DNA of 17,790 nt, from contig JAHNZQ020000010.1 in assembly GCA_019155205.2 (NCBI GenBank), positions 1,570,752-1,588,541 on the forward strand. Reading direction: 5' to 3'. Shown here piece by piece: positions 7,669 through 17,500 of the stretch (position 1 is the first letter of the stretch; each line of letters begins with the position of its first letter). Source of the stretch: Gracilaria vermiculophylla (taxonomy: Eukaryota > Rhodophyta > Florideophyceae > Gracilariales > Gracilariaceae). The position numbers and the translations under genes are program-made. Below the pieces are notes generated by a model. The model was not told the origin of the DNA. It did no database searches and saw only the letters and a program-made list of their open reading frames with translations.

Positions 7669-8052
7669 GAAGTGCATTACATGCTCGAGGTGCATCTTTC
7701 CATTTTTCGGTCCGTAAGCGGCATTTATCGGTGCTAATCTCAGAGCGGCCTTCAACGATGTGAAAAATCCTCTCCCTCAGTCGTTTTTCCGTACTTCTCT
7801 TTTCCCGCGCTGCGTACCAACCGTGGGCTCGCGCAACTCCGTTGAGGCGGTTTCGGGCCTTTATCTCATCTCGACTTATCCTCATCACTCTTTTTTGGAG
7901 CAGATTGCTGGCGCTAGAGCTCCCGGTATCCCGATTTCATCTTGGATCCCTTTTTCGGAAACGCCCGTGCTGTGGCATCAGCTCGTTCATTCTCACTGGA
8001 GACAATACACTTATATTTTTCGCTTCTGCCCCGCCATCGTCCTCCGTCTTCT
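7669..8052. other. Leader upstream of the antisense ORF (copy B)
   Basis: Pyrimidine-rich on the + strand, like the copy A leader. A TTATATTTTT run lies at about 8010 and GCTCGTTCATTCTC at about 7981; copy A has GCTCATCTTTTCTC at the matching place on its aORF strand. Either could be core promoter sequence for the aORF, but nothing here proves transcription. ORFs in this stretch are not conserved between copies, so no gene is called. Confidence 0.4.
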
Positions 8053-10180
8053 ATGAAGGCGCTCCTTGCCATGGTGCTCCATACCTCGCCTTCATCCCGT
8101 CGTCCGCCCTCTCCGCGCATTCCACGATGGCGTCTCGACGCGGCTTTCTCCCCAGTCGGGCGTATAACCACGGGTGGCTCCCCAAGTGGCGTCAGGTCAT
8201 TCTCTTTAGGTGCTACGACCCATTCGGTCACAATCCTTCCTGCTATTTACACCTTTGGAATGCTTTCTACAGGCCAGGCGCTTACGTCTCCCTCCGATCC
8301 TGAGGTGTATCACACCTCTGCTGGTTCGCCATTCTGCCGAGAGGAACACTTCGACCATAGTGCCACGCGGGTATTTGTGCCTTTGCATGACAGACGTGTT
8401 AGTCTCCAGTGCCGCGTAGAGGACTACATCCACCATTTCGGACAGTATATTCAGGCAATGAGATTCCGCCCCGTACCGGAGGTTGCATGGAATGACCAGC
8501 AGCGGAACCGGGTGGACGCTTTTCGCGCTCACTGGCTCCACACTCCGATGCACGGTTATAATGCTCCGCCCATGGTTGGGCACTGCCACGCTTCTTGTCA
8601 CAGGTGTGCCGAAGAGCTTGAGATCCAAACTTGGCTCCAAGTACTATCCCACAGGAAAAAAGCACACCAGCGATCAGGGCGGTCCGGAACCATCGCCAAT
8701 GAACGCTCTGCTCTTGTGGTGTCGCCCTTCGATCCTCTTTACGATAACCTCTATTGGCTCAACCGCTACCGATGAGGGACGCACCTTGTGGATGAGATCC
8801 GAGTGCGGAACGCCTTTGGATACTTCTACGGTTTGCAACACGGAGTTCCATAACATGTCTACCGGGCAACGTACGAAGTACGACCTTAAGGTGAATGACT
8901 CGTGGAGAGAACATTGGGTATGCGCGCACCTCTCTGTGGCAACGCCCGTCACCTTCGTGTATCACACCTCGGAGGTTCGGCGTCTCCATGACTCGTTAGG
9001 GCGTTTTGACGTGTTAATTGCCTCGACGGAGTTCGTGGTCGGTACCCTAATGGCTTATATTCAAGCCGCAGTCGAAGGTGTCACATCCTATAATCGCTGC
9101 CACGACGGTCGCCTCTACTGAGAATCTTCGTATCAGCCAAAACCCGGACGTTTGCTTTCCTTATCGGCGTCGATTATCCAGGTCCTGTGCTCTTTCGGAA
9201 TTTAGAACCTGGTCAAGGGCACCGCGTGGATTGAATCCGAAGAGGAGACGCTGCTGTATTACAACCTGCAGGTGGCGAAGAACGATACGCCGGGCTTCCT
9301 TTGGTATGACTATGGCAAAGACAAGTTCCACCCCATTGCAAGGAGCCCCGATGGAGACGATGAAGGGCGAGCCTACCCGGGCTTTCCCAGTCTTTCGCCC
9401 ACTCCGCTTCCTCGGGAGCCACGGCTCCGTGTCCTCGTCTACGATCCTGTGGTGGAGAGTCTGGCAACTCACACGCCTCTTTCGTTACCGGCTCCGTCGC
9501 AGGACGTGGCTGCGGCTCTTGAGGTCAGGACGCAGCCTACAGCATCGGTGCCGGGTCCTCCCGCAGTGGTTGCTGCCGTGTCTCGTACGGAAGAGAACGA
9601 GATAACTCCTGTTACGGCTGCGTCGGCCGCGGTGGTGCAACCTCAACTGCGGAGCGTCTCTACACCGGTCGTTCAGCCTCGGCTGAGGAGCGCCTCGGTT
9701 CCCGTACCACCGTCGCCCCCGGTGTCGCCTACTCCATCCTTGGCATTTCCGATTTTCGCGGAGGTACCTGCAGAATCCCCGCGGGACCCTACTGTCCCAG
9801 ACGGTCTGCAGTCTGCGACTCCTTCCGTGGCGGTGGTTGTTCCGTCGACGGAGGTTGACGCCTCTGGCGGACCCTCGGGCGGATCGTTCTCTAAAGCTCT
9901 GGATGCTGCCTTCCAGGAGTTCGTGCAGGCGTACCTGTTGACGGGTCGTCTCGCTCTTGCTTCTGCTGTAGAGGCTCTGCATGAGACTTGCACCTGTTTC
10001 CTAGAACTCCATAGGGCCCGTGCGGACCGAGTCTCGATGGTGGCCATCAAACAGGGCTTGGCAATGTTTTTTGAGAGCCGAGCGCTCACGGCCAAAGCCC
10101 GCCTCAAAGCGGAGTATGCGACGTGGCTCGTTGACCTGTACGCGAAAGAAACTCCGGCGGGGGGAATTGGTCTCCGATAG
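8053..10180 (+). pseudogene. Antisense ORF (aORF) of copy B, unknown protein, three stops and a 2-base deletion
   Basis: Homologue of the copy A aORF over its whole length and the second witness for this gene. In-frame ATGs are at 8053 and 8071; the latter (MVLH) is shared with copy A. The frame is open to TGA 8773-8775, where copy A has Trp. A CA deletion at about 8837 shifts the frame. It then continues with TGA at 9119-9121 (Trp in A) and TAG at 9203-9205 (Gln in A), and is open to 10180. The Pro-rich linker contains a near-repeated VVQPQLRS/VVQPRLRS pair. The C-terminus (about 9890-10150) is predicted helical and extends past the copy A stop. All three stops fit transition mutations of Trp or Gln codons, that is, decay of a once intact gene. 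An AATAAA lies 55 bases after the stop at 10235-10240. No domain was recognised. Confidence 0.85.
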
Positions 10181-10234
10181 TGGCCGAATAGAAGATCCTT
10201 TAGTTTAAACGAAAGCTCCGTGAACATAAGTTGC

Positions 10235-10240
10235 AATAAA
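10235..10240 (+). promoter_or_regulatory. Candidate polyadenylation signal after the aORF (copy B)
   Basis: AATAAA lies 55 bases downstream of the aORF stop on the aORF strand, a reasonable distance for a eukaryotic poly(A) signal. Copy A has only AATAAG near the corresponding place, so conservation is partial. Confidence 0.3.
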
Positions 10241-10312
10241 AGTGGGCCGTGCCCGGGCGCTCAGCGACACGAAGATCCGCCGCGAGAGCGTTCAAAATGC
10301 GGAAACCGGCGC

Positions 10313-10429
10313 CCTGGAGACGAAAACGATAACTCCAGGTGGGGCATTGATAGCGGAGACGAAAAACTACTCTGTTAAGGGGCCTTGTCACCCTTTCCTA
10401 AGCGGAAACGCCTATGCGGAGAGGCGTTT
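10313..10429. promoter_or_regulatory. Junction stem-loops between pol and antisense ORF (copy B)
   Basis: Two hairpins are conserved with copy A. One pairs 10313-10319 with 10333-10339 (CCTGGAG/CTCCAGG), with a 13-base loop as in copy A. The other pairs AAACGCCT 10406-10413 with AGGCGTTT 10422-10429, a perfect 8-bp stem where copy A has an A/C mismatch, so pairing is kept although the base differs. The pol stop codon (10414-10412 on the - strand) falls in the second one. Confidence 0.55.
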
Positions 10430-11952
10430 TAGCACCAGATTGGCGTTGTATCTTCTGATAAACGTTTTTGGGATGTGTTCTCGAGGATATTCCGTGTCGT
10501 CTTTTTGAGGTGTATCCGTACCAGCGGACGCGGTACAGTATTCTTGCAGGGGTGTGTCAGTGAGAGACGACGTGGTCTACTGCGTAGAGTACATCACCTT
10601 GAGGGGTCCTTAGTGGCGTCCGGAGATTCCATCAATGGTTCACCGAAAGGTGTGATGAGGTTGCAGTATAAAGTGGTGTCGTCGCCCCTGAGGTGTTTGG
10701 ATAAGGACGTTTCGCGCGTGGTCCGTGAGGGAAGGTGGCGGGCATTCCTGGAGGGCTGGGCATCGGGACGTTCGTCATCTTATTCTGTGAGACAACGTCT
10801 GGAAGACCGTTGACCTCAATGGCGACAGCGTCCTTACAGGTGTCCCAGATTTTGTAAGGCCCTGGGGTGTTCGGCTCTAACCTGCCCCTGACTTCTGGCG
10901 GTTCATCAGATATCTCTCCATGTTTGCCGTGGAAAACCTCGTCACCTTTGTTCAGCTGAGGGCTTTCTTTCACCTCCCAGTCGAAATCCTGTATACATCT
11001 CCTCTGCGAGGCTTCAAGTCTGTCATTTGTTTCCGCATATCTCCTAAAGATAGAGCGTTTTGCTTGCGCCGCTGTGGATATCTGTAGCACATCCGCCGGG
11101 TTCGCCATGCCGCGTTCCAAAATGACTGCATTAGGCGGTATGCGCAAGAGCACTAGATTGAAAGGAGCGGTCTCTGTGGAGTGGTACACCTGCAGGTTGT
11201 ATGCATACGTGAGCGGACCTAAATATGCGTCCCAATCCTTCTGGTAGTCCATGACGTATTGCTATAGCCTTGAGGCGACGGTCTTGTTAAACCTCTTCGT
11301 TTGTCCGTTGGTCTGAGGGTGATAGGACGTCGTAAACAACTGCTACATCCCCAGCATTACGGATATAAGGCTGCATAGCTTCGCCACGAACTGAGATCCG
11401 TTGTTCGTAAGGAGATACAAGATTATCCCGTATAGGTAAGCCCAGTGCTCCAGAAAAGTGTAGGTAGTCACTGCTGAAGTGGTGCTGCGGAGGGGAATGG
11501 CGCGCATGATCTTCGAGAACCGATCGGTGATCACGATGATGAACCGGTAGTCTCACTCTGTCATGGGGAGGGGGCCCAAAATGTCCATGGCAACGAACTC
11601 TAAAGATCCTGGAGGTTAGAACAGAGTGAGAAGCGTCCGAAGTCTACGGATATTCTCCTACGCGGCGGCGCACGAGGAGCAGTCCGCCACCGTTTGGAAG
11701 TCATCATTAGCCATGTTCAACCAATGGAACTCCCTCCTCATGCTGAAATACATGCGCGATTCACCGAAGGGCCTGGTGAAGCAGGTAGAGTGTCAGAGAT
11801 ACAGCATCCTCGCCCAAAGGCTCGTCGGGACCACTTTTTGGGAGAGCCCCGTTCATAAAAGCACGGCAAACCAGCACACCGTCTCGGTCGACATCGAATG
11901 AAGATGATATACTCCCCACAGTGGCGAAGCACTCCTTGCAGCACGCATCCAT
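10412..11952 (-). pseudogene. pol: Integrase-chromodomain part of copy B pol, inactivated
   Basis: It begins near 11952 with a Cys-rich pre-integrase segment (MDACCKECFATVG) and ends at the stop in the junction hairpin. The HHCC region and the core can be followed only by switching frames. The first catalytic Asp remains (VAMDILGP at about 11580), but the second site reads LLTNNGSQF (Asp to Asn) and the Glu site reads NGQTKRFNK (Glu to Lys), both G-to-A type changes. The longest undamaged piece, 11252-10632, covers the region from the core end through a GPY motif and aligns with copy A, with a short deletion in the basic helix. The chromodomain remnant (YAVDHVVSH, YRVRWYGY) has a stop and a frameshift. 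Confidence 0.9.
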
Positions 11953-12278
11953 ACTCTATCCTTTCAGAGACTGCACTATGGTGATGGGGAAAACTTCTTT
12001 CTCCTCCTCAACAAGGGCCCTTACCTCAGAAAGCCCACTATACGTGCCTCCAGGTTCACAAAATTCCAAGAATTATCCATCGCATCCTTCCTTCCAGCCG
12101 GCATCTTGGATGACCAGACACGAAAGTGTGTCCTCCAAAGATGTTTTCCCTTCTTTCTCGGTGTAAATTCGCCATAGCACGTCCGCTGCATTATGTTTTA
12201 TGCCGGTACGGTGGACGATGTAAAATTCGAAATCCAGGAGGCGTATTTCCTACCTTTCCAGGCAACCGAAAGCATCCG
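11953..12278 (-). pseudogene. pol: Degenerate RNase H to integrase connection (copy B pol)
   Basis: This stretch of 326 bases belongs to pol by position, between the RNase H fragment and the pre-integrase segment. It is broken by several stops and shifts, and no motif can be read reliably. ORFs here on the + strand are shadows. Confidence 0.5.
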
Positions 12279-13702
12279 TCAAGGACAATATCCACTTAAA
12301 TGCAGCGTGGTCCGTCGAAAATGTGAAACGCACGCCTTCCAGGTACTGGCATAAAAAAAACCCCGCGCATACGATGGCGAGACATTCGCGCTGCGAGGTG
12401 GAATAGTTCCATTTCGAAGGAGAAAGTCTGCGACTTCAGTATAATATAGGTGTAGTCGCCCTTCAGGATGTTCCTGTACGATGACACATCCGATCTGGTA
12501 CGTACAGGCGTTAGTGTCCAGTACACTTCGGCCGTGCTGCTTCGGGAACACCAATATCGGTGGCTCTACTAGTCTCCTCTTCAAGGTGTTAAAGGCTTTA
12601 AACTCTTCGTCTGTTAGGATGGGAAATTGCGTCGGCTTTTATTTCTCCAAGAGTCGATTCAACGGCGCCCCAGTACGAGAGACGTTCGGGATAAAACTAC
12701 GAAAGACATACCACAATCCTAGGAAGCAGCATAGCTCCATCTGGTTTGTAGGAAAGTGAGCTTCTTTGATAGCGTTCTGACTTTTTGTGGAAACCTGTAG
12801 GCGGCCCGCAAGCACAACTTTCCCCAAGTAATCCACCGAGGAATATAAACAGAAACACTTCTCCAGCTTCAAGGGAGTCTAGCATCCTTCAGGAATTGAA
12901 GCATGTGTCTCACATGCATAAAGTGCTCCTCCACGCTATGAGAGTATATAATCACATCGTTCATGTTCACCAGGGCGTACTGGCATTTAACCTTTGACAG
13001 GATTATGTCCACCACTTGTTGGAACGCAGCGGGTGTATCCTTCAATCCATATGGAAACCTTCGGAATCTGAAAATTCCACAGTGCGAGGTGAACGATGTC
13101 TTGTACTTACCGGATTCATCCATCTCAGTTGGTCATTAGTCACTGTTGGCATCCAGCGTAGAGAAAATGGACGCATTACCTAAAACTTCAATGCATTCAT
13201 CCATACGGGGTATCGGGTACGAATCGCGTACCGTCACCTCTTTGAGCCGTCTATAATCAATACAGAACCTCAAATAGCCATATTTCTTCTTCACAAACAC
13301 CACTGGGGAGTCCCACTCGTAATTGAAGTGCTCGATAACGCCCTTGTCTAGCATCCGGTAGACCGCATCGCGTTCGAAATCGTGCGCATGGGGTCTGGCC
13401 CTCCTCTCGAGATGGTGTACCAATTTTGCATCAGGTGTGCGCTGGATCCGGTGCTTGGCCAAGCTTAACTGACCAAGCCGACCAGACCAAATATCTTCAG
13501 AGGTGGACAGCATCTTCACCATCCTATGGCGATACTCTTTAAAATCTTCGCCAATTTCGAGGTTCTCCTGCCAGGTGGCAGGCTTCTCTCCCTCTGGAGT
13601 CGTTGGTGATGCTTCAGCCTCCATGGTGTTATTTGCATCGTGTTCATTCCGGCCCTCAGTAAGAGGAAGATGAGCCAGTCCTGCAGGGGCTAACAGTGCC
13701 AA
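12279..13702 (-). pseudogene. pol: Reverse transcriptase-RNase H of copy B pol, inactivated
   Basis: The RT would copy element RNA into cDNA. The N-terminal part is open from 13702 to 13136 and shows HRIQTTP-like and RFCIDYRRL motifs, SYPIPRMDE and the first catalytic Asp in FSTLDANS. Directly after, two adjacent stops (TAA TGA at 13138-13133) replace the Tyr-Trp usual in this family. The same frame then continues to 12869 with FTSHCGIFRFRRFPYGLK and the active-site box, which reads LVNMNDVI instead of YxDD, so both the Tyr and one essential Asp are lost. A frameshift at about 12870 leads into YLGKVV and the RT thumb, a stop at 12639, then RNase H (12584-12279), whose LDTNAC has Asn at the position usually held by the catalytic Asp. 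It is dead on several counts. Confidence 0.92.
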
Positions 13703-14067
13703 TCCGACAATAGTTCCTCTCTGGAGCCGTAACTGTAACTGTTACAGGTAGGCAAGCGCGACCCTGAAGGGAATATTCGGCACTACTTCCATAACGCCGT
13801 TCGCCATCATGGAGTGCTGCGTCGTCATCAGATGTGTGATCTCCTGTAGAAATGAAAGGCTAAATGAAGAGGTCTGCAGTCGAATGTCGGCCTGACTCCT
13901 CGCGGACATTTTAATAATATTTACCACCCAGCGCTTGTTCGACTGCGTCTCTTTTGAAAGATTACCTACGTAACGCTCGTTGGCGACCGATCACATAGAT
14001 ACGCACACGGTACCTACAGTGGCGACGTCTTGAAACGTCATCTTCCGCAGGCGTGGGTAGATTGCAC
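13703..14067 (-). pseudogene. pol: Protease to RT linker of copy B pol, degenerate
   Basis: A short open piece (13927-13742) lies between protease and RT. It has no recognisable motif, and the frame differs from both neighbours. By position it is the linker of the polyprotein. Confidence 0.45.
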
Positions 14068-14424
14068 CTACACCCGATCCCTATAGAAAACGCCCATCAT
14101 GAATTTTGCTGCCAAATTGGGCGCCACAAAGAACCACACTTTCACCTGTAAGGAGCCCATCCGGATATACAAAGGTAATGCTCTGAGTATTTCCAAATAT
14201 CGACGCGATACATCGCGCACCGTACGGAGCTTGCCAGTCCTCAAGGAGCAAAGAGCAGACCGCGGGAGCACATGGGCTTGAACCAAATTGGGGCCATCTC
14301 CGGTGTCGCAGATAGCGCGCACCGTTATGGAGGCGAGCGAAGAACATCCTATAGAGGCAAAGACTTCGTAATTCTGACAGCGAAGCGTGCAAACAGATTC
14401 CTGAAAGGCGCTGAATGGGTCCAA
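14068..14424 (-). pseudogene. pol: Retropepsin-type aspartic protease of copy B pol (fragment)
   Basis: This would cleave Gag-Pol. The 118-codon piece contains the active-site triad in ICDTGDGPNLV, close to the DTGAGPN form common in Ty3/gypsy proteases, and ends with a hydrophobic segment (VKVWFFVAPNLAAKFMMG) that matches the C-terminal strand pattern of the family. The Asp is retained. The piece is open, but it is out of frame with the RT and its upstream gag connection is lost, so it cannot be made as part of a normal polyprotein. The identification rests on the triad and on its place directly before the RT. Confidence 0.8.
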
Positions 14425-15180
14425 AAGGATTAGGGGGCCCGTTGATTTTACGTTGACTCTGCTGACGGCTTCTCCCCCTTACCTAAATGCGACCTCCGTG
14501 GGGCCATGGCTCGACGGTAAGGAGCCACGCGAAGCCTCTATACGTGACCCTGAGGGTTTATCGGATTGAAGGGAAGCTGAGCTCTAGTATGGGACGGCTG
14601 CAGCGGTTGTGCATTGGGATGCACCGTGTTCCCCTGAGGTGCAACTGGTTGGGTACTGGCCCGTTTACTGGCGGTGCACGTACGAGAGGGATAGGCTGTC
14701 CTCCTATGGGAATGCGGTAACCATAGTTTCTTTGAAGGGAACGGATATCGTTATGCACCGTTCGACTATCTCCGTTCTCTGTTGGTGTGTCCTTCAGATC
14801 CTGGAAGTTCTTCTCCCGTTCCAGCTGGATTGCGGCCCTAATTGCCGTGCTCAGAGTAGAATAGTGTACTGGATCTCGAGACAGGCAAATCCTGCAAGGC
14901 GGTAAATAGCCCCGAGAGTTTGCGAATTAAACACTCCTGTAAGGTACTGCCGAGGCGTAGAAGGTAAGGGACAAGGGTGTACTCGTCCTATGTGGTGCTT
15001 CCTGAATGAAGCGTGTGTGAGAGCAGGGACCTCTTGCTCTCCCACAAGCGTGAGCTCCTCGACCTCATCGAAGGTGCTGGTGTCCAAAATGAGAACGGAT
15101 GCCGGACGGTTCCTTAAGGCCGTCGGTTTGTCCGAAAGTGGAGCGTGGCTGCGGCAGGTGACATGGTGTGGATCCCCGTA
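14425..15180 (-). pseudogene. gag: Degenerate C-terminal gag region (copy B)
   Basis: Between the capsid-like region and the protease lie only short open pieces (15087-14851, 14758-14558) in different frames. A zinc knuckle of the CCHC type, usual at this position in gag, cannot be read with confidence. The + strand ORFs in this stretch are not matched to any family. Confidence 0.5.
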
Positions 15181-16787
15181 GGAATCCGCAAAACGTTCTA
15201 GCTCCGTATAGGTGATCTATGGGTGCGTTGTGAAGTGATTACGCACCCTGGTGCGGATCGAGGAAAAGTGTCCCTTGATAATTAACGACCTCAACTGCTG
15301 TTCGGAGTACACGTTCCCACACTATAGGGCCTTCTTCCACAGCTCTTGCGAGAACTTCATTTCGGTCATTCACGTATTTTGCCTATGGGAGGAGACTTCA
15401 GCGTTAGCATCGGCTGTCGCCTCGTTCTTTGCGTACTTTTAAAGGAGTAACTTCACCCACTGTGGTTACGTCATCCAAATATCCGTTCTAAAAAAACAAC
15501 AATGGTGCTCTCCCTCGTGAGGCGCGGCTGCACCAGCGAGTGCGCTTGACCTTTTAGGTAGAATTGAAGGCACCAGACGGCGGCACCTTCATGGACACCA
15601 TTGATATTACAGGGTGAACGTAAGCGTGTGAGAAACGTCAACACCGAGATGGGGTCCTCACCTGAGAAGGAGTGCTTTTTCATCTGGGTATCCATCCGGC
15701 GCTGGATCTTCGTGAGTCGTTTAGCGACCGACGAGTGATAAAGAGTGGAACGATCACCCAAATTTTACGTGTCATAATCTCCTACTTTTGTGAAGAGGTC
15801 GTTAAGCAGGGCGACGTTACTGACCCTTCCCCTATTCTCTTTGAGAGGTATACTGTCCTACCAACTGGAGCTGGTTACGGATTCAGAGTCTGAGCTTTCA
15901 TCCGAATCGGTGTCTCGCTTTCTACTTTTCTACCTCTGTTTTCTTCGGCGTCTTTCTCTTCGGTGGGCTGGGTAACTGACAATACCCCCGTTATCGCGAT
16001 CCACCCGAGGAGTATCCTGTCCTCTTCTACTTGGGTGAATACCTTCGCGGCCGGTATCCTGTACTTCTCCGTAGAGTGCTAGATCCAGACGGTGCAAAGC
16101 AATATTCTTGAGGCGTTTCCGATTCCTAACTGCAGTACCCTTTCTTTCTCGGGCTTAGGGTGTGGCAGTATCCTGTCTTTCTTTGCCCGGGGTCTTCTTA
16201 GGTGTTAATGGAGGGAACCTCTCCTGTACTGAAGAATGACTTTCAAGCGCCGCTGCGGGGGGCAGCTGCATGGTTTGGGAACGAGCCTCCGCACTGATAA
16301 CATCGTATATCACTTCGAAGAATGGGTCCGCGTCCAACAAGGCACATGCAGCATAGTGAGCACTCTTCGATGCGATTTCCTTCATTTAGACGTAGCGGCG
16401 CGCATCGAAATGCGCCTTGACTCCTGCACGAACTCTTCGGACCAGTTCCAGTGAGAGCCATTCCAGAAGGCGCGGGGCCAGGGACTTCAGGAGGGAGTTG
16501 GCCTCCGGGTGTTCCCGTCCCTGCAGCTGCTGAAGTGGCGGCTGCGATGCCATGTGTGATTCGTCAACCTCCACGTCGACGTTCTTCAGAAGTGATGCAG
16601 AGGATTCCGCTTGCCTCCGATCGTTCACTCTCCTAAGGCGATTCCTGAAACTCTCCACAAAGGAGCCAGGATTCCGAAGAAGACTTTCAGGGTCCTCTAA
16701 TCTCAAGGCCATCTCCTGGGGAGCACTGCGCGTGCAGCGCCCATTGAAAGAGATGGTTGATTGAGCGTTCTGTAGGGGGGGTTCCAT
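15181..16787 (-). pseudogene. gag: Gag of copy B (capsid region recognisable), with several stops
   Basis: Gag forms the particle that packages element RNA. The first ATG after the primer site in the long frame is 16787 (MEPPLQNAQ); the frame also extends upstream to a GTG at 16868, which I regard as untranslated leader. The same frame has stops near 16386 and 16155 and others, and passes through a Ser/Asp-rich segment at about 15900. It then reads the retrotransposon gag core (FSGEDPISVLTFLTRL, INGVHEGAAVWCLQFYLKG), open at 15761-15471. Beyond 15471 further capsid-like sequence is visible in pieces to about 15180. The core is of the Ty3 gag type. It is not functional. Confidence 0.82.
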
Positions 16788-16936
16788 TGGGGTTCTGAGT
16801 GGGCCATATAGGGGTAGATAGGGGCTGAATTCTTTGCACTTCCGAATCTTCTTAACGAAGAATTCCACTGTTGAGTTCCGATTGTTGCAAACAAAACACG
16901 GTGTTCTGGAGTGGCTTTTACGAGTCCTTTAAGAAA

Positions 16937-16961
16937 TTGATCTTGTAAATCGGGAGACCAG
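16937..16961 (-). other. Candidate primer-binding site of copy B
   Basis: In element orientation the base pair AC follows the LTR end, then TGGTCTCCCGATTTACAAG. A TGG start within a few bases of the 5' LTR is typical of sites pairing with a tRNA 3' end (CCA). The sequence does not fit a full tRNA 3' arm that I can reconstruct. On the + strand 16937-16953 instead looks like a tRNA anticodon arm, with loop CTTGTAA (anticodon TGT) and a 5-bp stem. Confidence 0.45.
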
Positions 16962-16962
16962 T

Positions 16963-17344
16963 TGTTGTACCGTCAGTTCTCCTTTCGAGGTAGTAGCGTA
17001 CAACGCCCGTTGAGGGCTTTTGTTGACTCCAAAGACGCGAGTTCCAAAAAGGTGGTCTCCGGCACTCGCTTTCACGAGTCCGGGGTGCCCTGAGAACGGT
17101 TCCGCAAACAATAAGTGGAGAGGGAGGTTCATTGGGCGGCCAATGCTCGTACAGGTGCTGCTACGGGGCGGGCTGGGGATCGGCGGCTTTGAAACCTTAG
17201 GATGCTCGGCGAGAGTCTTCGACAAAAAAAATAAACGTAGACCCAAAAGGTGCTTCCTTTTCTTCCCCGGAGGTGGAGCTCGACCGGCAGATGAAGTATA
17301 ACGCCGGGACCCCACCTTGGCAGGTCTCATTACTATAGTAAGTA
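16963..17344 (-). repeat. 5' LTR of copy B, interrupted by a Tc1-like insertion
   Basis: It aligns in the same orientation with the left LTR from 7103 onward (for example 16971-17034 against 7111-7174, 8 differences). Its outer end on the + strand is TGTTGTAC, matching TGTAGTAC of the left LTR. LTR similarity stops at a TA at 17343-17344, where a Tc1-like terminal repeat begins. The missing outer part, including the ACCACGTGGT palindrome region, should resume after that transposon, outside the window. Confidence 0.9.
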
Positions 17345-17472
17345 AAGTCTGTTTCAAAAGTATAGGACACCTGGCATTTTGATGCAAATCATCAATTTTA
17401 GTACTGTAGGCCTATGCAAACCAGTTTTTGAAAAATGATAAGTTCAAAAATCGTTTCAAAATGATAGGACAC
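17345..17472. repeat. IR/DR end of the second Tc1-like element
   Basis: The outer unit (17345) and inner unit (17451) have the same orientation. Both contain GTTTCAAAA followed by a stretch ending ATAGGACAC, a clearer direct repeat than in the 4864 element. Confidence 0.65.
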
Positions 17473-17500
17473 TTTACTTCAATTGGTCATTATCTCTTTT

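Larger units (their letters stand above)
7103..17344 (-). mobile_element. Ty3/gypsy-type chromodomain retrotransposon, copy B (nearly complete, dead)
   Basis: Same family as copy A, in the opposite orientation. Reading leftwards: 5' LTR (17344-16963, cut by a Tc1-like insertion), candidate primer-binding site, gag, protease, RT-RNase H, integrase-chromodomain, junction, antisense ORF on the + strand, polypurine tract and 3' LTR. About 10.2 kb is visible; roughly 170 bases of the 5' LTR must lie beyond the inserted transposon, off the right edge. The two LTRs differ clearly (8 of the first 64 aligned bases, more further in), so the insertion is old if both derive from one event. Every catalytic domain examined is damaged. 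The right target-site duplication is outside the window. Confidence 0.93.

Noticed and set aside
16787..16868. Upstream gag start at 16868
   Set aside because: That codon is GTG; the first ATG in the frame is 16787, so the extra residues are more likely leader.
16921..16970. A tRNA-Thr gene at the copy B LTR edge
   Set aside because: Only an anticodon-like arm is visible; no acceptor, D or T arm surrounds it, and its position fits a primer-binding site better.
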